In this document: piece after piece, positions 9,476-19,269 of the stretch
Numbering within the stretch: position 1 is the stretch's first letter
Layout: each line of letters opens with the position of its first letter
Assembly: GCA_024196135.1 (NCBI GenBank)
Contig: JAMQCK010000505.1
Span: 1 to 21,069 of the forward strand
Source: Pleurotus ostreatus/Saccharomyces cerevisiae fusant
Lineage: Eukaryota; Opisthokonta
DNA length: 21,069 bases
Direction: 5' to 3'
Made by a program: the position numbers and the translations under genes
The notes under the pieces: generated by a model
What the model was told of the DNA's origin: nothing
Database searches by the model: none
The model's input: the letters and a program-made list of their open reading frames with translations, nothing else

Positions 9476-11096
9476 CTACTGCTGCAGGCTAGCCTGGATA
9501 TCCGGTGTAACCTTGGCGCAGCGGGTTATCCGGACGGCCTGGAGTCCATCAAAGGGCGGCGCGGCAGGGTGAGTCTGCACGCTCGTGTCTGTCGCGGCAT
9601 AGTGCCCAGCACCCACAGCTGTAGAATCATGGAAAGGCTGCGATCTAGACGAGCGCAGGGCCATGCACGCCAGTGATTTTCCCAAGGCGGGCATCTTGCG
9701 ACTCCCCGGTGGCTGGACCTCGATTGTCGAGTCAGCCACCGTCTCCTCGCCCGGCTGCGCATCGTCTACCTCTGGCTGTGCGTTCCTCGTTCGCACGATC
9801 TCCAGCACGGTGTCGGTTGTGATGTCGGGGCACTTCGCGAGCTTGAGATCTTTCAAGCGCGGACAGACGGCTGGACTGTGTCGCTGGACCGTTTCTCCCC
9901 CGTCCGTGGTAGGCTCATCGCCGTGCGCTTTGAGCGCTTCAAGAAGCAGTCTTGAGGAATTCGAGGTGAGAGAGGTGACAGACGTGGTTATGAACATAAA
10001 CATCGCCGCCGTAGAACGCGCCCTCATCACAGAGAGTGATTCGGGGTCGCTGAAGACGAGGTGAAGACGCGTTACAGGACAGCTCGATGCTGAAATCTCG
10101 AGATTGCTGAGTTGTGGGAACTGAAATGACCGGACGAACCGAGGGGAAGAGGACGGCCGTATGAAAGGGAGAGAAACCGGTCTCATTCACGGGGTCGTTC
10201 GCCGGATTCAGGATGAGGTGCTCGAGACACGGTAGCGCGAAGCAGATCATGAAGTCATGGATGTCGGCGAGCAGCGCTCTCATCCACGCCATATGGCGCA
10301 AGTGACCGTGTCGCGAGGGCGTCTGCGGAGGGAATTCCTGTGAGTCGCAGTGCACGTCGGTAAACACTATACCCTGCATAATGAGCGAATCGAGCTTCTC
10401 TGCGCATCGGACCGCCGAGACGACGTCCAACAAGTCGCAAGCGTAGGTATGGCCCGATAACTCGAGGCGTCGAAGGCTGCTATACATCCAGCTGAAGAGA
10501 GCGCGCACAAGCACGCACGTCAGGCGAAGACAAGCGAGTCGAGAAAATAGCGGAGGGTATCGAGTCTGCAAGCGACATATGAATGGCAACCGCCCATTGT
10601 GCGAGAGCGAGTCATGCCATGTGATGGTCAGCTCCAGCGTCTCTAGACCCATCCTGAATGCATCTGCGGCGTCCTCAAGTTGTGGAAGGAGCATCTCGAT
10701 ATACCGTGCAATGAGACTTCGAATCCTGCGAAAAGACATGTCGCTCAGCAACGAGTGCATGACCACCATCTCCCCGGAGACAGTTGTGTGGACTGGGTTG
10801 GGACAATAGATGAGGTCGACCTCTCCCCTCCGCTGAGAGAACGCGTGCAAAAGCCCACTGCGACAGGCGGCCTGACTAAGCACAACCAGCGTCCATAGCT
10901 TCGGACCGTCTACAGCGATAGCTCTCCACCGCAAGCAGACATGAGATAGCACGGCAGACGGGGCATGGCTGAGTTTTTCGAGGTTCACTGCGATGTTGGC
11001 CACGTCGTATGAGGTCACGTCGAGAAAGACGTGGACCAGCAACTCTATGATATATGGTCGTCGACCCGTAGACGCTCGAAATTCTGGTATCTTCAT
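9476..11096 (-). CDS. F-box-like / leucine-rich repeat protein
   Basis: Two exons on the minus strand: 11096-10191 and 10120-9476. They are joined by a 70-base GT-AG intron (10121-10190, phase 0) that restores the frame and gives 516 residues. The N-terminus carries a diverged F-box-like segment: ELLVHVFLDV (about 19-28), then SHVCLRWRAIAVDGPKLWT (about 51-69), the pattern seen in the large Agaricomycete F-box family. Downstream are LRR-like stretches, including LRLTCVLVRALFSWMYSSL, CLEHLILNP and, in exon 2, CPRLKDLKLAKCPDITTDTV. Such proteins usually recruit substrates to SCF ubiquitin ligases; the substrate here is unknown. The canonical Leu-Pro-Pro-Glu opening of the F-box is missing, so a small upstream exon or a diverged box is possible. 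It is divergent from the SET-domain gene. Confidence 0.78.
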
Positions 11097-11462
11097 GAGA
11101 TTATGTCGCCGTCTGGATCATCAAGCTCAAATAGATGGGATTCAAGGCCCGTCGATGTAAATCGGCGCCGTCTACGTTGGCAACCCTGTGACGCACAAAG
11201 GGTTGAACAAACATCGACAGCCTACAACAATAAAGCTTACCAAAGAACGACGAAGCGTTTGAGCCCAAGCGTATCAGGAATGGTGGGCGAAGGGAGCAAG
11301 ATGCGACGGTCACTTGGTGACTGTTACGTTCTGCTCGTGATGTGATGGCACGCGTCTTCCACGAGTCGCGGTTCGTGTACGTATGCTTCGTCTTGACGCC
11401 CATCTCGAGCATGGGCAACCGAATCACATACATTGACGCGCTGAAAGGCTTGAAAAAACATA
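11097..11462. promoter_or_regulatory. Divergent promoter region between F-box and SET genes
   Basis: The 366 bases between the two start codons must hold both promoters and 5' UTRs. I see no clear TATA box on either side and no obvious repeated operator. The minus-strand open frame inside it resembles no known protein. Confidence 0.5.
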
Positions 11463-13994
11463 ATGTCCTCTAACAGCGAAGACTCCGATGATTCACACTA
11501 CTGGAGCCGTCCGCCTTCACCCCATGAGACCTTCGACAACCTCGACGGCGCCAACGCGAACGGGGAATGGCAGTCCCAGCATATTGGCCACCAAGTCGAC
11601 TACAGAGGAGAGATAATGTACATGCTACCATATGTCCGAAAATCTTCACTGACTCGACCTGTAGACACGAAGTAAGTGCCCACGGGTTGCCGTATCCAAT
11701 GCTCATCAACCTGCACCGACTTGAAGGTAGATTGGACGCATGGAAACGCGAAGACGGATCAAGCACGACTTAGAAAACGCAGCACTAACACAAAGCGACA
11801 TCGAAGAGTGGGAAGAAGAATTAGCGGAGAAGCGTCGCGCGCAGCCAATGCCTCAACCGTTGCTGCGCCTGGGAAACACCGAAATATTCATATTCGCTCA
11901 CCTGGAATCTCGACCAAGCAGCCGAGGAGAAGCTCCAGCGACTGACCGTCAACCAACACGACTCAGACTCAGACACTGACATGGATACAAATAACGGTCG
12001 ACCGCCAAGCCCAGTTCGACATGCCCCGCCGCAAAGAAGCGCGTCCCGAACAGACTCATCCACACTAGTCGGCTCTTCGAGGTCTACAACGCGCAATGCA
12101 AGCGCTCGTTCTCATACAAGACGCTCAACCACCCTAGCAAGCGGCAGTAGCTCGACGTCACACGCATCTCATAACCCGGCCCCTTCGATCCCGCCGTCTC
12201 AACCGACGCCAACACCCGTGTCGCGGGCAGGTAGGCAGATGCGCTCCCTCCCAAGACGCTCCGTGGAGGCGGGTGATGATACGGTCATGATCCAGAGAAG
12301 CCAAGTGGCAAAAAGGCAGTCGACTGTGAGCTCCTTGTCGGCGACTCCCCCGACGCACTTCTCCAATCCCGCGACGCCTCCAGTCATGGCTTCTAGGCCT
12401 GATCAGAGTAGAGCGTCAACTGCTTCATCTCAAAGTCGTTCCTCCAACACGCCATCTGAAGCCCGCCCTGTCGCGTCCTCGAGATCGAAGGGCAAAGGCA
12501 AAGCCCGCGCTACACCTCAATCCATGCTTCGCGATCAGATCTTTGAAGAGGTAGAGCGAAGCGGGGCTGCCGCCCTAGACTTTGTCAACGAGATCAACGA
12601 CGAGCTGCTGCCAGCGCTCCCGAAAGGCTTTCGATACAAGGAGCAGGGATACGACCTGTGAGTATCATTTCTCTATTATTTCCTCCTGTGTCATTTTTCT
12701 ACCTCGTTGCAAAGCGAAATGCTGATACACTACTCTTTTTCCATCGTCAGGGGACCAGGCGTACGCAAAACATCCTCGGAGTTCATGGTCTCTTGCAACT
12801 GCGCTACTGAAGGCTACCGCTGCCACCCACGCAAATGCAACTGCCAAGATGTCATTGAGATCAAGGTCACGAACAAATCAGGACATCCGATATTCGCATA
12901 CGACCGTGAGGTACGTCGGGCTTGTGGCCTGACTCACAACTCGAGCCATGGTCGCGAGGGGCAGGGCCTTATCGACAGTATTTGACCGCGCCGTAGAAAA
13001 AGTACAGATTTCCTCAGGTCGATGACTCGTTCGAGGTTGTGGAGTGCAATCAGGTCAGTAGCTCTTATTTCATTATGCATCGACCTCTACTCAGCTACAT
13101 CTACGTCAACACAGCGCTGTTCCTGCGACGAGACTTGCCAGAACCGCGTCGCACAACTGCCGCGCCGAATTCCCATCGAAATATTCCGCACGCCTAACCG
13201 CGGCTGGGGCGTGCGCAGCCCTCACCCGATGAAGGCAGGCACGGTTGTTGGGACTTTCTCCGGGTGCGTGTAGTATCTCGATTAAAGTCGTTATATACTA
13301 ATACGGTTCGCAGGACATTGATGTGCGTTCGCGCCGCCCACGCGCTGGATACTAAAGCAGCTAAATAAGCATTCATAGCAAGCGCCAGGACGCAGAGAAC
13401 GTCCCCGACGAGCAGCGGAGCTACTGCTTCGATCTTCGCGGCAAGACCGCAAGCACTGATCCCGATTATGTCGAGAAGTATACGGTCAACGCGTGGCTGA
13501 CGGGTGAGCGGTGACCATGTCTGTCGTGTACTGTTGGTCGTGAACTGACGACTTCGCCTAGGCAATTGGAGCCGATTCCTCAAGTATTCCGCCCACGTGC
13601 TCGTGAATCTTTTGCCTCGTTGCTGACTCGATACTCGCAGCCACTCCTGCCAACCAAATCTCGACACGGTTCACGTCGTTTGGGATACAATCCCGGAGGT
13701 ATGTACATTCTTGGCCCCACCACATCTCCCTCGCCTGCATCCTTTGCTCCCTGACTGTACATATCCTCCATATCCTCAGGCGTCCTCACCTTCAACCACT
13801 AGGAAAACCGCCCCTACATCGCCTTCGTCGCCAATTGCGACATCCTCGCCGGCATCGAGCTCACGCTCGACTATCACCCCGATCTCGCCAACGACGACCA
13901 ACCCGAAAAGAAGCGAAAGAAAAGAGTCGAAGACGGCATGATTCCCTGCGACTGCGAGGCTCCGAACTGCCGTGGGTGGATACCAGGAAACTAG
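11463..13994 (+). CDS. Histone H3K9 methyltransferase, Suv39/Clr4 type; N-terminus frame-broken
   Basis: Pre-SET/SET/post-SET lysine methyltransferase, a heterochromatin writer. Clear exons: to 12657, then 12751-12910, 12997-13053, 13115-13263, 13314-13322, 13379-13503, 13562-13583, 13641-13698 and 13803-13994. Counting from the in-frame Met at 11981 gives 482 residues. Pre-SET has nine cysteines: C241, C243, C250, C255, C257, C296, C300, C302 and C306. SET shows GWGVR, YCFDL, GNWSRFLNHSCQPNL (393-407) and ELTLDY (438-443). Post-SET is CDCEAPNCRG (468-477). A Ser/Arg-rich linker precedes pre-SET. Upstream, 11463-11617 plus a 7-base exon 11665-11671 encode a chromodomain-like start (NGEWQSQHIGHQVDYRGE, then HEVDW), but the rest of that domain lies in different frames. 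The catalytic half is well supported; the true start is uncertain. Confidence 0.88.
11727..11905 (+). pseudogene. Frame-broken chromodomain-like segment
   Basis: Coding-like peptides succeed one another in three frames with no intron able to connect them. VDWT is in frame 3 (11727 on). WKREDGSSTT follows in frame 2, ending at a stop at 11771-11773. DLENAALTQSDIEEWEEEL comes next in frame 1, then TWNLDQAAEEKLQRL in frame 2, continuous with the linker. Chromodomain-like parts of such proteins typically read V-x-W-x-x-W then DGTxTTW, so the pieces are in the right order. This is either real decay or small sequencing indels. Translation could still begin at the Met at 11981. Confidence 0.6.
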
Positions 13995-14448
13995 AGCAGA
14001 CGAGTTGACAAGCAAAGTGCTTTGGAATGCGCTTCCAAAAATCCTCTTGCCCTCACGCCCACGCAGCGTCGAGCATATATTTACATTGTCCATTCTTGGC
14101 GACCAGCCGCACGAATATATGTACACAAGGCGCGGTAACATTTGCGAGACGTTCCACTTCGTGAATAGATATGTACACATTTCCAGAGCGAATAACAAGT
14201 AGCGAGAATAGGTAGGTAGGTAGGTAGGTAGGTATCGAAAAGAAAAGCGAGACGAATATTCCGTAGGTACTGGCGAGGAGCCTTCGTAGGAACTGGCAAG
14301 TGGCGAAGAGGAGAGGAGAGGCATGAAATGTCGTGAGTGGAGGAACGTTCCGTGTCATGAGAGACGTATAGAGACCAACCGAGCGAGTCAGGACATAGAA
14401 CCTCGTCTTCCACCTCTGCGACCTCATCCCCCTCCTCCACCAACCCAC
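13995..14448. other. Convergent 3' intergenic region
   Basis: This region lies between the stop codons of the SET gene (+) and the C2H2 gene (-) and must contain both 3' UTRs. Apart from the tetranucleotide microsatellite at 14209-14234 I see no gene; open frames here are composition shadows. Confidence 0.6.
14209..14234. repeat. (TAGG)n microsatellite
   Basis: About 6.5 uninterrupted copies of the tetranucleotide tagg/ggta, in the shared 3' region of two convergent genes. Likely length-variable between strains. Confidence 0.95.
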
Positions 14449-16277
14449 CTAATCCATATCCATATCGACGTCCATCCCACCCCACTCGTCCTGCTGCTTC
14501 ACCGCCGGCTTCGCACGCAGGTCCAGCTCGTCCTGGCGCATCGGGAAGTCGTCGTCGTCCTCCGGCTTCATATAGCCTGCCATCCCGAGGTAGCCATATT
14601 GGCCGACGTAGGGCGGTCCGCTGCCAAGATACGACGCGTTGGCGCTGCCCAGGTACGAGGAGTTGGAGGCACTGCCCAGATACGTGTTGTGCGAGCCCTT
14701 GCCCGCGTCCGTCGCGTTGTGGGCGTCGTCGTCGATGTCCACCACGACGCTCTCATCGTCATCGCTAGCGCTCCCCGAGTACGAGCGCGACAGCGACGAC
14801 GGCGTGCGCACCGACTGACGACCATATCCCCAAGCCTGCGCCGGTGCACTCGAGGGCGGCGCGTGCGACGGCGAGGACGACGTGCTGACAGCACGCTCGG
14901 GCACGCTAACGGGAGAGACACGCACAGGCGCGCTCGTCACGCCGAACGGCGAGAGGCAGATTTCCTCAACCGCAGGTGGGCCAGTAGGCACGCCCACAAT
15001 ACCAGGACGAAGGTGCGTAATGCCGCCTGCAGCCTCCGGGACCGAGTAGTCGTGCAGACGAGGACCAGTCGAGCCTGCGCGCCGACTGGGCGCGGACGCT
15101 GACGTGTGCGGACCCTGCGGAGACGAGGAGTCCTCGTGCCGCATGCTCCCACCGGACTCGCCACAGCGCAGGCTGCCCGACCCCTCGCCCCATCCGCCTG
15201 CTGCTCCATTGTCTTCCCGCGGCAGGCTTCCACCTGTGAGGAAGCTCGGCCAGAGCGATCGGTCCTCCGGAAGCGAGGTGCCACCCTGAGCAGAGGGCGA
15301 GATGTGCGACAGGATCGCGGCAGCCTCGAGCAGCTGGACCTGCTGATGCTTGCTGAGGACGTACTTTGAGGCCTCACGCCAGTGCGGCGTGTGCTCCCAC
15401 CGGTGCTTGATGAGGCAGGACGGGTGGCGATAGACCTGAAAGAGCCGTCAGCAGACCGCGGAAAGGGATGGAGAAAGGGATAAATGAAAGGTGGTGGGCC
15501 TAATTTACAAGGGGCTGTGATCAAGAGTATAGCCATCGAGAGAACAGTCGAGGCCTTGGCTCGTCATCACCATTTAGCGAGGCGCCAACGCGCACCCGCG
15601 CGGTAACCTTGCCCAAGCAGCTCCGAAGATTGAGGAGCGACGAAACTCGACGCATATATACAAGATGCACTTACCTTGCTGCAGCTCTCACACTTGTACT
15701 CCAAACCGCGCTTCTTGGCGTGCTTGCCGTGTCCGATCGCAATGGGTGCCGTGACCGCGGGCGGGGAAGCGGACGTAGACGTAGCCTCGATGACTGGAAT
15801 ATCATGGGTAGACGAGGAACGTGCAGCTGGCGGGTGTGGAGCTCCAGGGGAGGACGAGAGGGACAGAGACGACATGGACAGAGATCCGACCGGACTGTAG
15901 AAGGGTGAGTCACCGATTGCTAGACACTCGCATAAGTGATCGACGCACGAAGGACGCATGGCTGCCTCTCTGGCGTCGCTCAGACGTTTCCCCCTCGTCA
16001 CCGCGGACAGCCTGCGGTTCTTGGCGCCGACGCTGATACTCAGGGAGCCCTGCTGCTGCTGATCCGCGTCATGGCCGACGTCCGCTGTCGCCTCCGCACC
16101 AGGCGCCTGGGTCTCCGTCGTCGCCTCGACCGGGATCGGGGCAGCCGTCTCCGCCGCTATCGACAGAGAGAGCAGGCTCGGTGCAGCGGTGCCCGGATTC
16201 TGTTGCGATGGAGTCAGCACTGCCCGACGACGCTGCAGGGTCGCGCTCACCGGGTCAGGCGGAGACGGATACCACAT
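14449..16277 (-). CDS. Single C2H2 zinc-finger protein, putative transcription factor
   Basis: Two exons on the minus strand, 16277-15675 and 15435-14449. They are joined across a 239-base GT-AG intron (15436-15674, phase 0), giving 529 residues. One C2H2 finger is split exactly by the intron: YKCESCSK at 194-201, then VYRHPSCLIKHRWEHTPHW, so C196-x2-C199-x12-H212-x3-H216. A conserved-looking helix follows (SKHQQVQLLEAAAILSHIS). Flanks are disordered, rich in Ser, Pro and Ala, with a QQQQ run. The tail has YLGS-type repeats, an acidic patch and the end WGGMDVDMDMD. The finger suggests sequence-specific DNA binding in the nucleus, but a single finger could also bind protein or RNA. The start is the first ATG of the open frame (MWYPSPPDPV); an upstream exon cannot be excluded. 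Targets are unknown. Confidence 0.85.
14578..14682 (-). repeat. YLGS-type repeats in C2H2 protein tail
   Basis: At about residues 453-488 the tail reads YLGS three times (TYLGSAS, SYLGSAN, SYLGSGP), then a diverged YLGM, with spacing of 8-10 residues. The DNA copies are diverged, so the pattern is kept at protein level. It looks like a disordered aromatic-sticker segment, possibly an activation region; that is inference. Confidence 0.75.
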
Positions 16278-17002
16278 ATTCGAAGCCAAGGACGTGAGGG
16301 TGATCGGGTAGAATTAAAAGGTTGCTTGGGGTTCGTAAACTCAGAGAAACATGGTGGCGAAGGACAAGGCGCGATCTCGACATTTCGGGTACGCCGCGAT
16401 CACCTTCCCCAGATCGGGGAATTTGCAATTGTCGATCTGGACCCACAAAGGATACTGACACGTCAGCTGATACTTTCCATCCCAGAGGTTTCCTACACTC
16501 CTAGGATTGGGAGTAGGTAAGACTGTTGATTGGAAATGTAACCGAGAAGTTCCAAAGTCGCTGCACGAATGCACCCCTTGACGTTACCCAACAACATGCC
16601 TTCACAACAACTACAGTAACGCTGAGAGCTTCCAACCCTTCATCGCATTAGATTATTCCGAGGCGCGAGCGTTCGATTCACTGTCTGTAGCTCATGCCGA
16701 AGCCTTCTTCCCTCCAAGCGCAAGGAAAGGATAGCAAGGCCCACGCACTAGCCCAACGACAGCCAGGTCTCGACAGAGATCATCATCCAGAGCTCCGATA
16801 ACACTACCAGAACACCTCAAAGAGCTATCAAGGCAATCAGCGTCAAAGAATGATCTGCGCTATCTACGGCGTAAAAACTCCAACACAAAGACTACCGAAT
16901 GCGGATTCGGAAGCAAAGAAGTCACTGCACGTGGTTCGGCGTTCGCCGGAGCGCACCCACAACTCACAAGCAACGCTCAACTCCCCTTCCCCCTCCCTCC
17001 TC
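16278..17002. other. Intergenic region upstream of C2H2 gene
   Basis: The 725 bases between the FAS1 stop (17003, -) and the C2H2 start (16277, -). It should hold the FAS1 3' UTR and the C2H2 promoter and 5' UTR. A minus-strand frame at 16341-16574 reads fairly protein-like (VGNLWDGKYQLTCQYPLW) but matches no family I know and cannot be spliced onto the C2H2 start with confidence; a 5' UTR exon is possible. Confidence 0.5.
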
Positions 17003-19269
17003 CTACACCACCACCGCCGCCCCAATACCCAACCACACCATCGCAATCAAATACGCCCACGACCCATTCATATCCCCGAACTTCGGCCACACCCCATTAC
17101 CCGACCCATCGTCAAAGTAGTAGCTCGTCGGCGTCGCGGTCGCGGAGAGGGACGTGCTCATGGCGATGGGGCCTGTGGGGGCGGAAGTCGCGGCTGCAGC
17201 GCTTGCGGTGGCGGCGGTGTAGCTGGTAGGGGGCATAAGCTGGTAAGTCTCACAGAGGAAGTGAGGAGGCGAGAAGGAGGAAGGAGACGGATCAAAGAGA
17301 AGCTACGCACGCATCTTTCGCCTTCCCCCAATCGTCATCAAAGTTGAACAACACATTGCTGATAACATGCACCACGCCATTGTCTGTCAGGACATCTGTG
17401 TGCAGAATGCGCGCGTTTGCGGACGGTGGATCGCCTGCAGCGGAATTACATCTCAATACAGCGTAAGCTCCATGTCGCACCGGCAAAGAAGCCACCACTC
17501 ACCACTCCAAATATACCTCCCCGTCTCATTCGCCGTAAAGCTCAGCGTCTCTCCCGCCCCTGTCGTATAGTTCTGCACCAGCTTGCCCTGGATGACGATC
17601 CCCTCGGGCGTCGGCGGCGGGAAGAGCTCAGACGAGTAGAGCGTCGTGCCGTTGATGACCTGCGAGGGCAGGGTGAGTGTTTCGAGCATAGAGAGAACGA
17701 GGGCGAAGAGAGAGAAAGGAGGCGGATAATAGAGACAGGGGAGGAATGCGAGGGAAGATGAAGAACGCAACATACATGATTCTCCACCAGAACATCGAAC
17801 GCGGTATCATTCTTCGCATAACTCGACAGCTGGTTCCCCGCCGCAATGAGCCCTTCGTTCGTCGGCGCGAAGACCGTGTAGCCAGCCGAATCTAGTCGCC
17901 AGCGTTAGCGTCCGTCTCATTCTCCACCCCACCCGCCCAGACGCGAGAAACCCGAACTCACGATTGAACAACCCCATCAACGCCGGATCTCCACTCGTAT
18001 CCTTCCCGCCATCCACCCACGCGCCACCCATATCCCCCGTTACATTCCAATTATCCAAAAGGCGGCAAAGCTCGTCAGGTTGTTCTCCGGCTGGTTCAGA
18101 ACCTGCGTTAAGGGTCCCGGCGGGCGAAGCACAGCGTCGACGGTGCTGACGAGAATATTCGTGCCAAACAGCGTGGTGTTGAGGACAGTAACGTTAACAG
18201 CGCTACGAACGAATCAGCACACCGCGCATAGCTAACGTTGCCAGTCCTCCGAACGCACCCTTGATTCAAAATCTGCGCCGCGCCCTTTGTCATCTCTTTC
18301 CCCTTCGACTCGTCGTTTCCTCGCCCCAAGGCCATCCCATCCCTCTTCCCGCCCGCCGTCTGCGTCACCGCATCGTCGTCGTTCCCCTTCAGCGCCGGAA
18401 CCGTCGCGTTCGTCCAGATTACCACCTGCGCGCGACCAGCCTCGAGATTGACCGACGAGCAGTGTGCCCAAGACGAATTCGCGCAGCCACCGGAGAGGAC
18501 GGTGCGCCCGATGGTGTGATAAGGGTGCGGGAAGGTGAAGAGCTGGGGGATGGTGGAGTTGCCTATGCGCATGAATCAACGAGTGGATTGCGGATGAAGA
18601 GAGGAAAAGCGCTACGCACCAGTCGAAAAATTCCCCTGCACGATATGATACGAAAGCACGCGCGCGAGCAGGCCCGCATCCGTCAGCATATCCTTCGGCG
18701 CGCCGGTGACTGGAATCCCTCGGAATCAGCTTGCTTCTCGCAGTGAAAACTTACACAGCCCACTCACACGCCTCATTACTCGGCGCAAACAGCACCCAAC
18801 CCGTCGAGTTCGTCGCATTCCCACCTCCGCCCTCATCCGCCATCACACTAAAGACCTCCTGTATCGGCGTCGCGTCGCCCGTCGTACTCGCACCGGGCAC
18901 CGCACTCGCATTCCCGCGCGCCAGCCCCGCGAGCGTCGTCAAGCCCGACAGCTCGAGGTGTGCGGCGAGCGCGTCGAGGAAGGTGGTGTTTACCGCATGG
19001 TCGCCGCCGTCGGAGAAGGCGGACATGGAGGAGCTCGCCGTGGAGGACTCAGACGCATGAGACGAGTCGGAGGAATAGCCAGAAGGATTGTTGGACCCGC
19101 CGAGGAAAGGCGTGCTCGTCGGATCCGTGCAGGACGTCGAGGAGGACCAGTAGGCCGTATCAGTCGAGGAAGGCGCGTAAGACGTTGGATTTGGGGCGTC
19201 TGTGATTGAAGTCGTCGTTTGCGCAAGGGCGAGAGGTGTGCCCGCTAGGAGGAGGACGCGGGCGCGCAT
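17003..19269 (-). CDS. Secreted FAS1 (fasciclin) domain protein, GPI-like tail; one-base frame break
   Basis: Eight minus-strand exons: 19269-18768, 18709-18620, 18562-18259, 18202-17962, 17891-17776, 17659-17503, 17434-17311 and 17222-17003. They sum to 1754 nt, one base short of 585 codons. The N-terminus is a signal peptide (MRARVLLLAGTPLALA, then QTTT) followed by a Ser/Thr-rich stretch. FAS1 domain 1 has GWVLFAPSNEAF, LLARVLSYHIVQGNFSTG and AVNVTVLNTTLFGTN. Domain 2 has YTVFAPTNEGL, VLVENHVINGTTLYSSEL and HTDVLTDNGVVHVISNVL. The C-terminus is an Ala/Ser/Thr-rich stalk and a hydrophobic end (WAYLIAMVWLGIGAAVVV), fitting a GPI-anchored surface protein in adhesion or wall organisation. In exon 4 the frame breaks near 18061-18066 inside LTSFAA/LLDNWNVTG; read literally, translation stops at 18040-18042. 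This could be a pseudogene or a base-calling slip. Confidence 0.85.

Noticed and set aside
9939..10186. Frameshift in the F-box gene where two long frames overlap
   Set aside because: A clean 70-base GT-AG intron at 10121-10190 with matching phase joins the two frames, so no break is needed.
13783..13802. Stop codon inside the SET domain after FNH
   Set aside because: The stop appears only if the first AG near 13779 is used; the acceptor at 13800-13802 joins IPE to ENRPYIAF in frame and removes it.
14323..15102. Long Arg/His-rich plus-strand open frame (259 aa)
   Set aside because: It is the antisense shadow of the C2H2 gene exon 2, has low-complexity Arg/Val composition and no domain.
4843..19269. 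Secondary-metabolite or other functional gene cluster
   Set aside because: No backbone synthase, P450 or oxidase set is present; the genes belong to unrelated housekeeping and surface functions.
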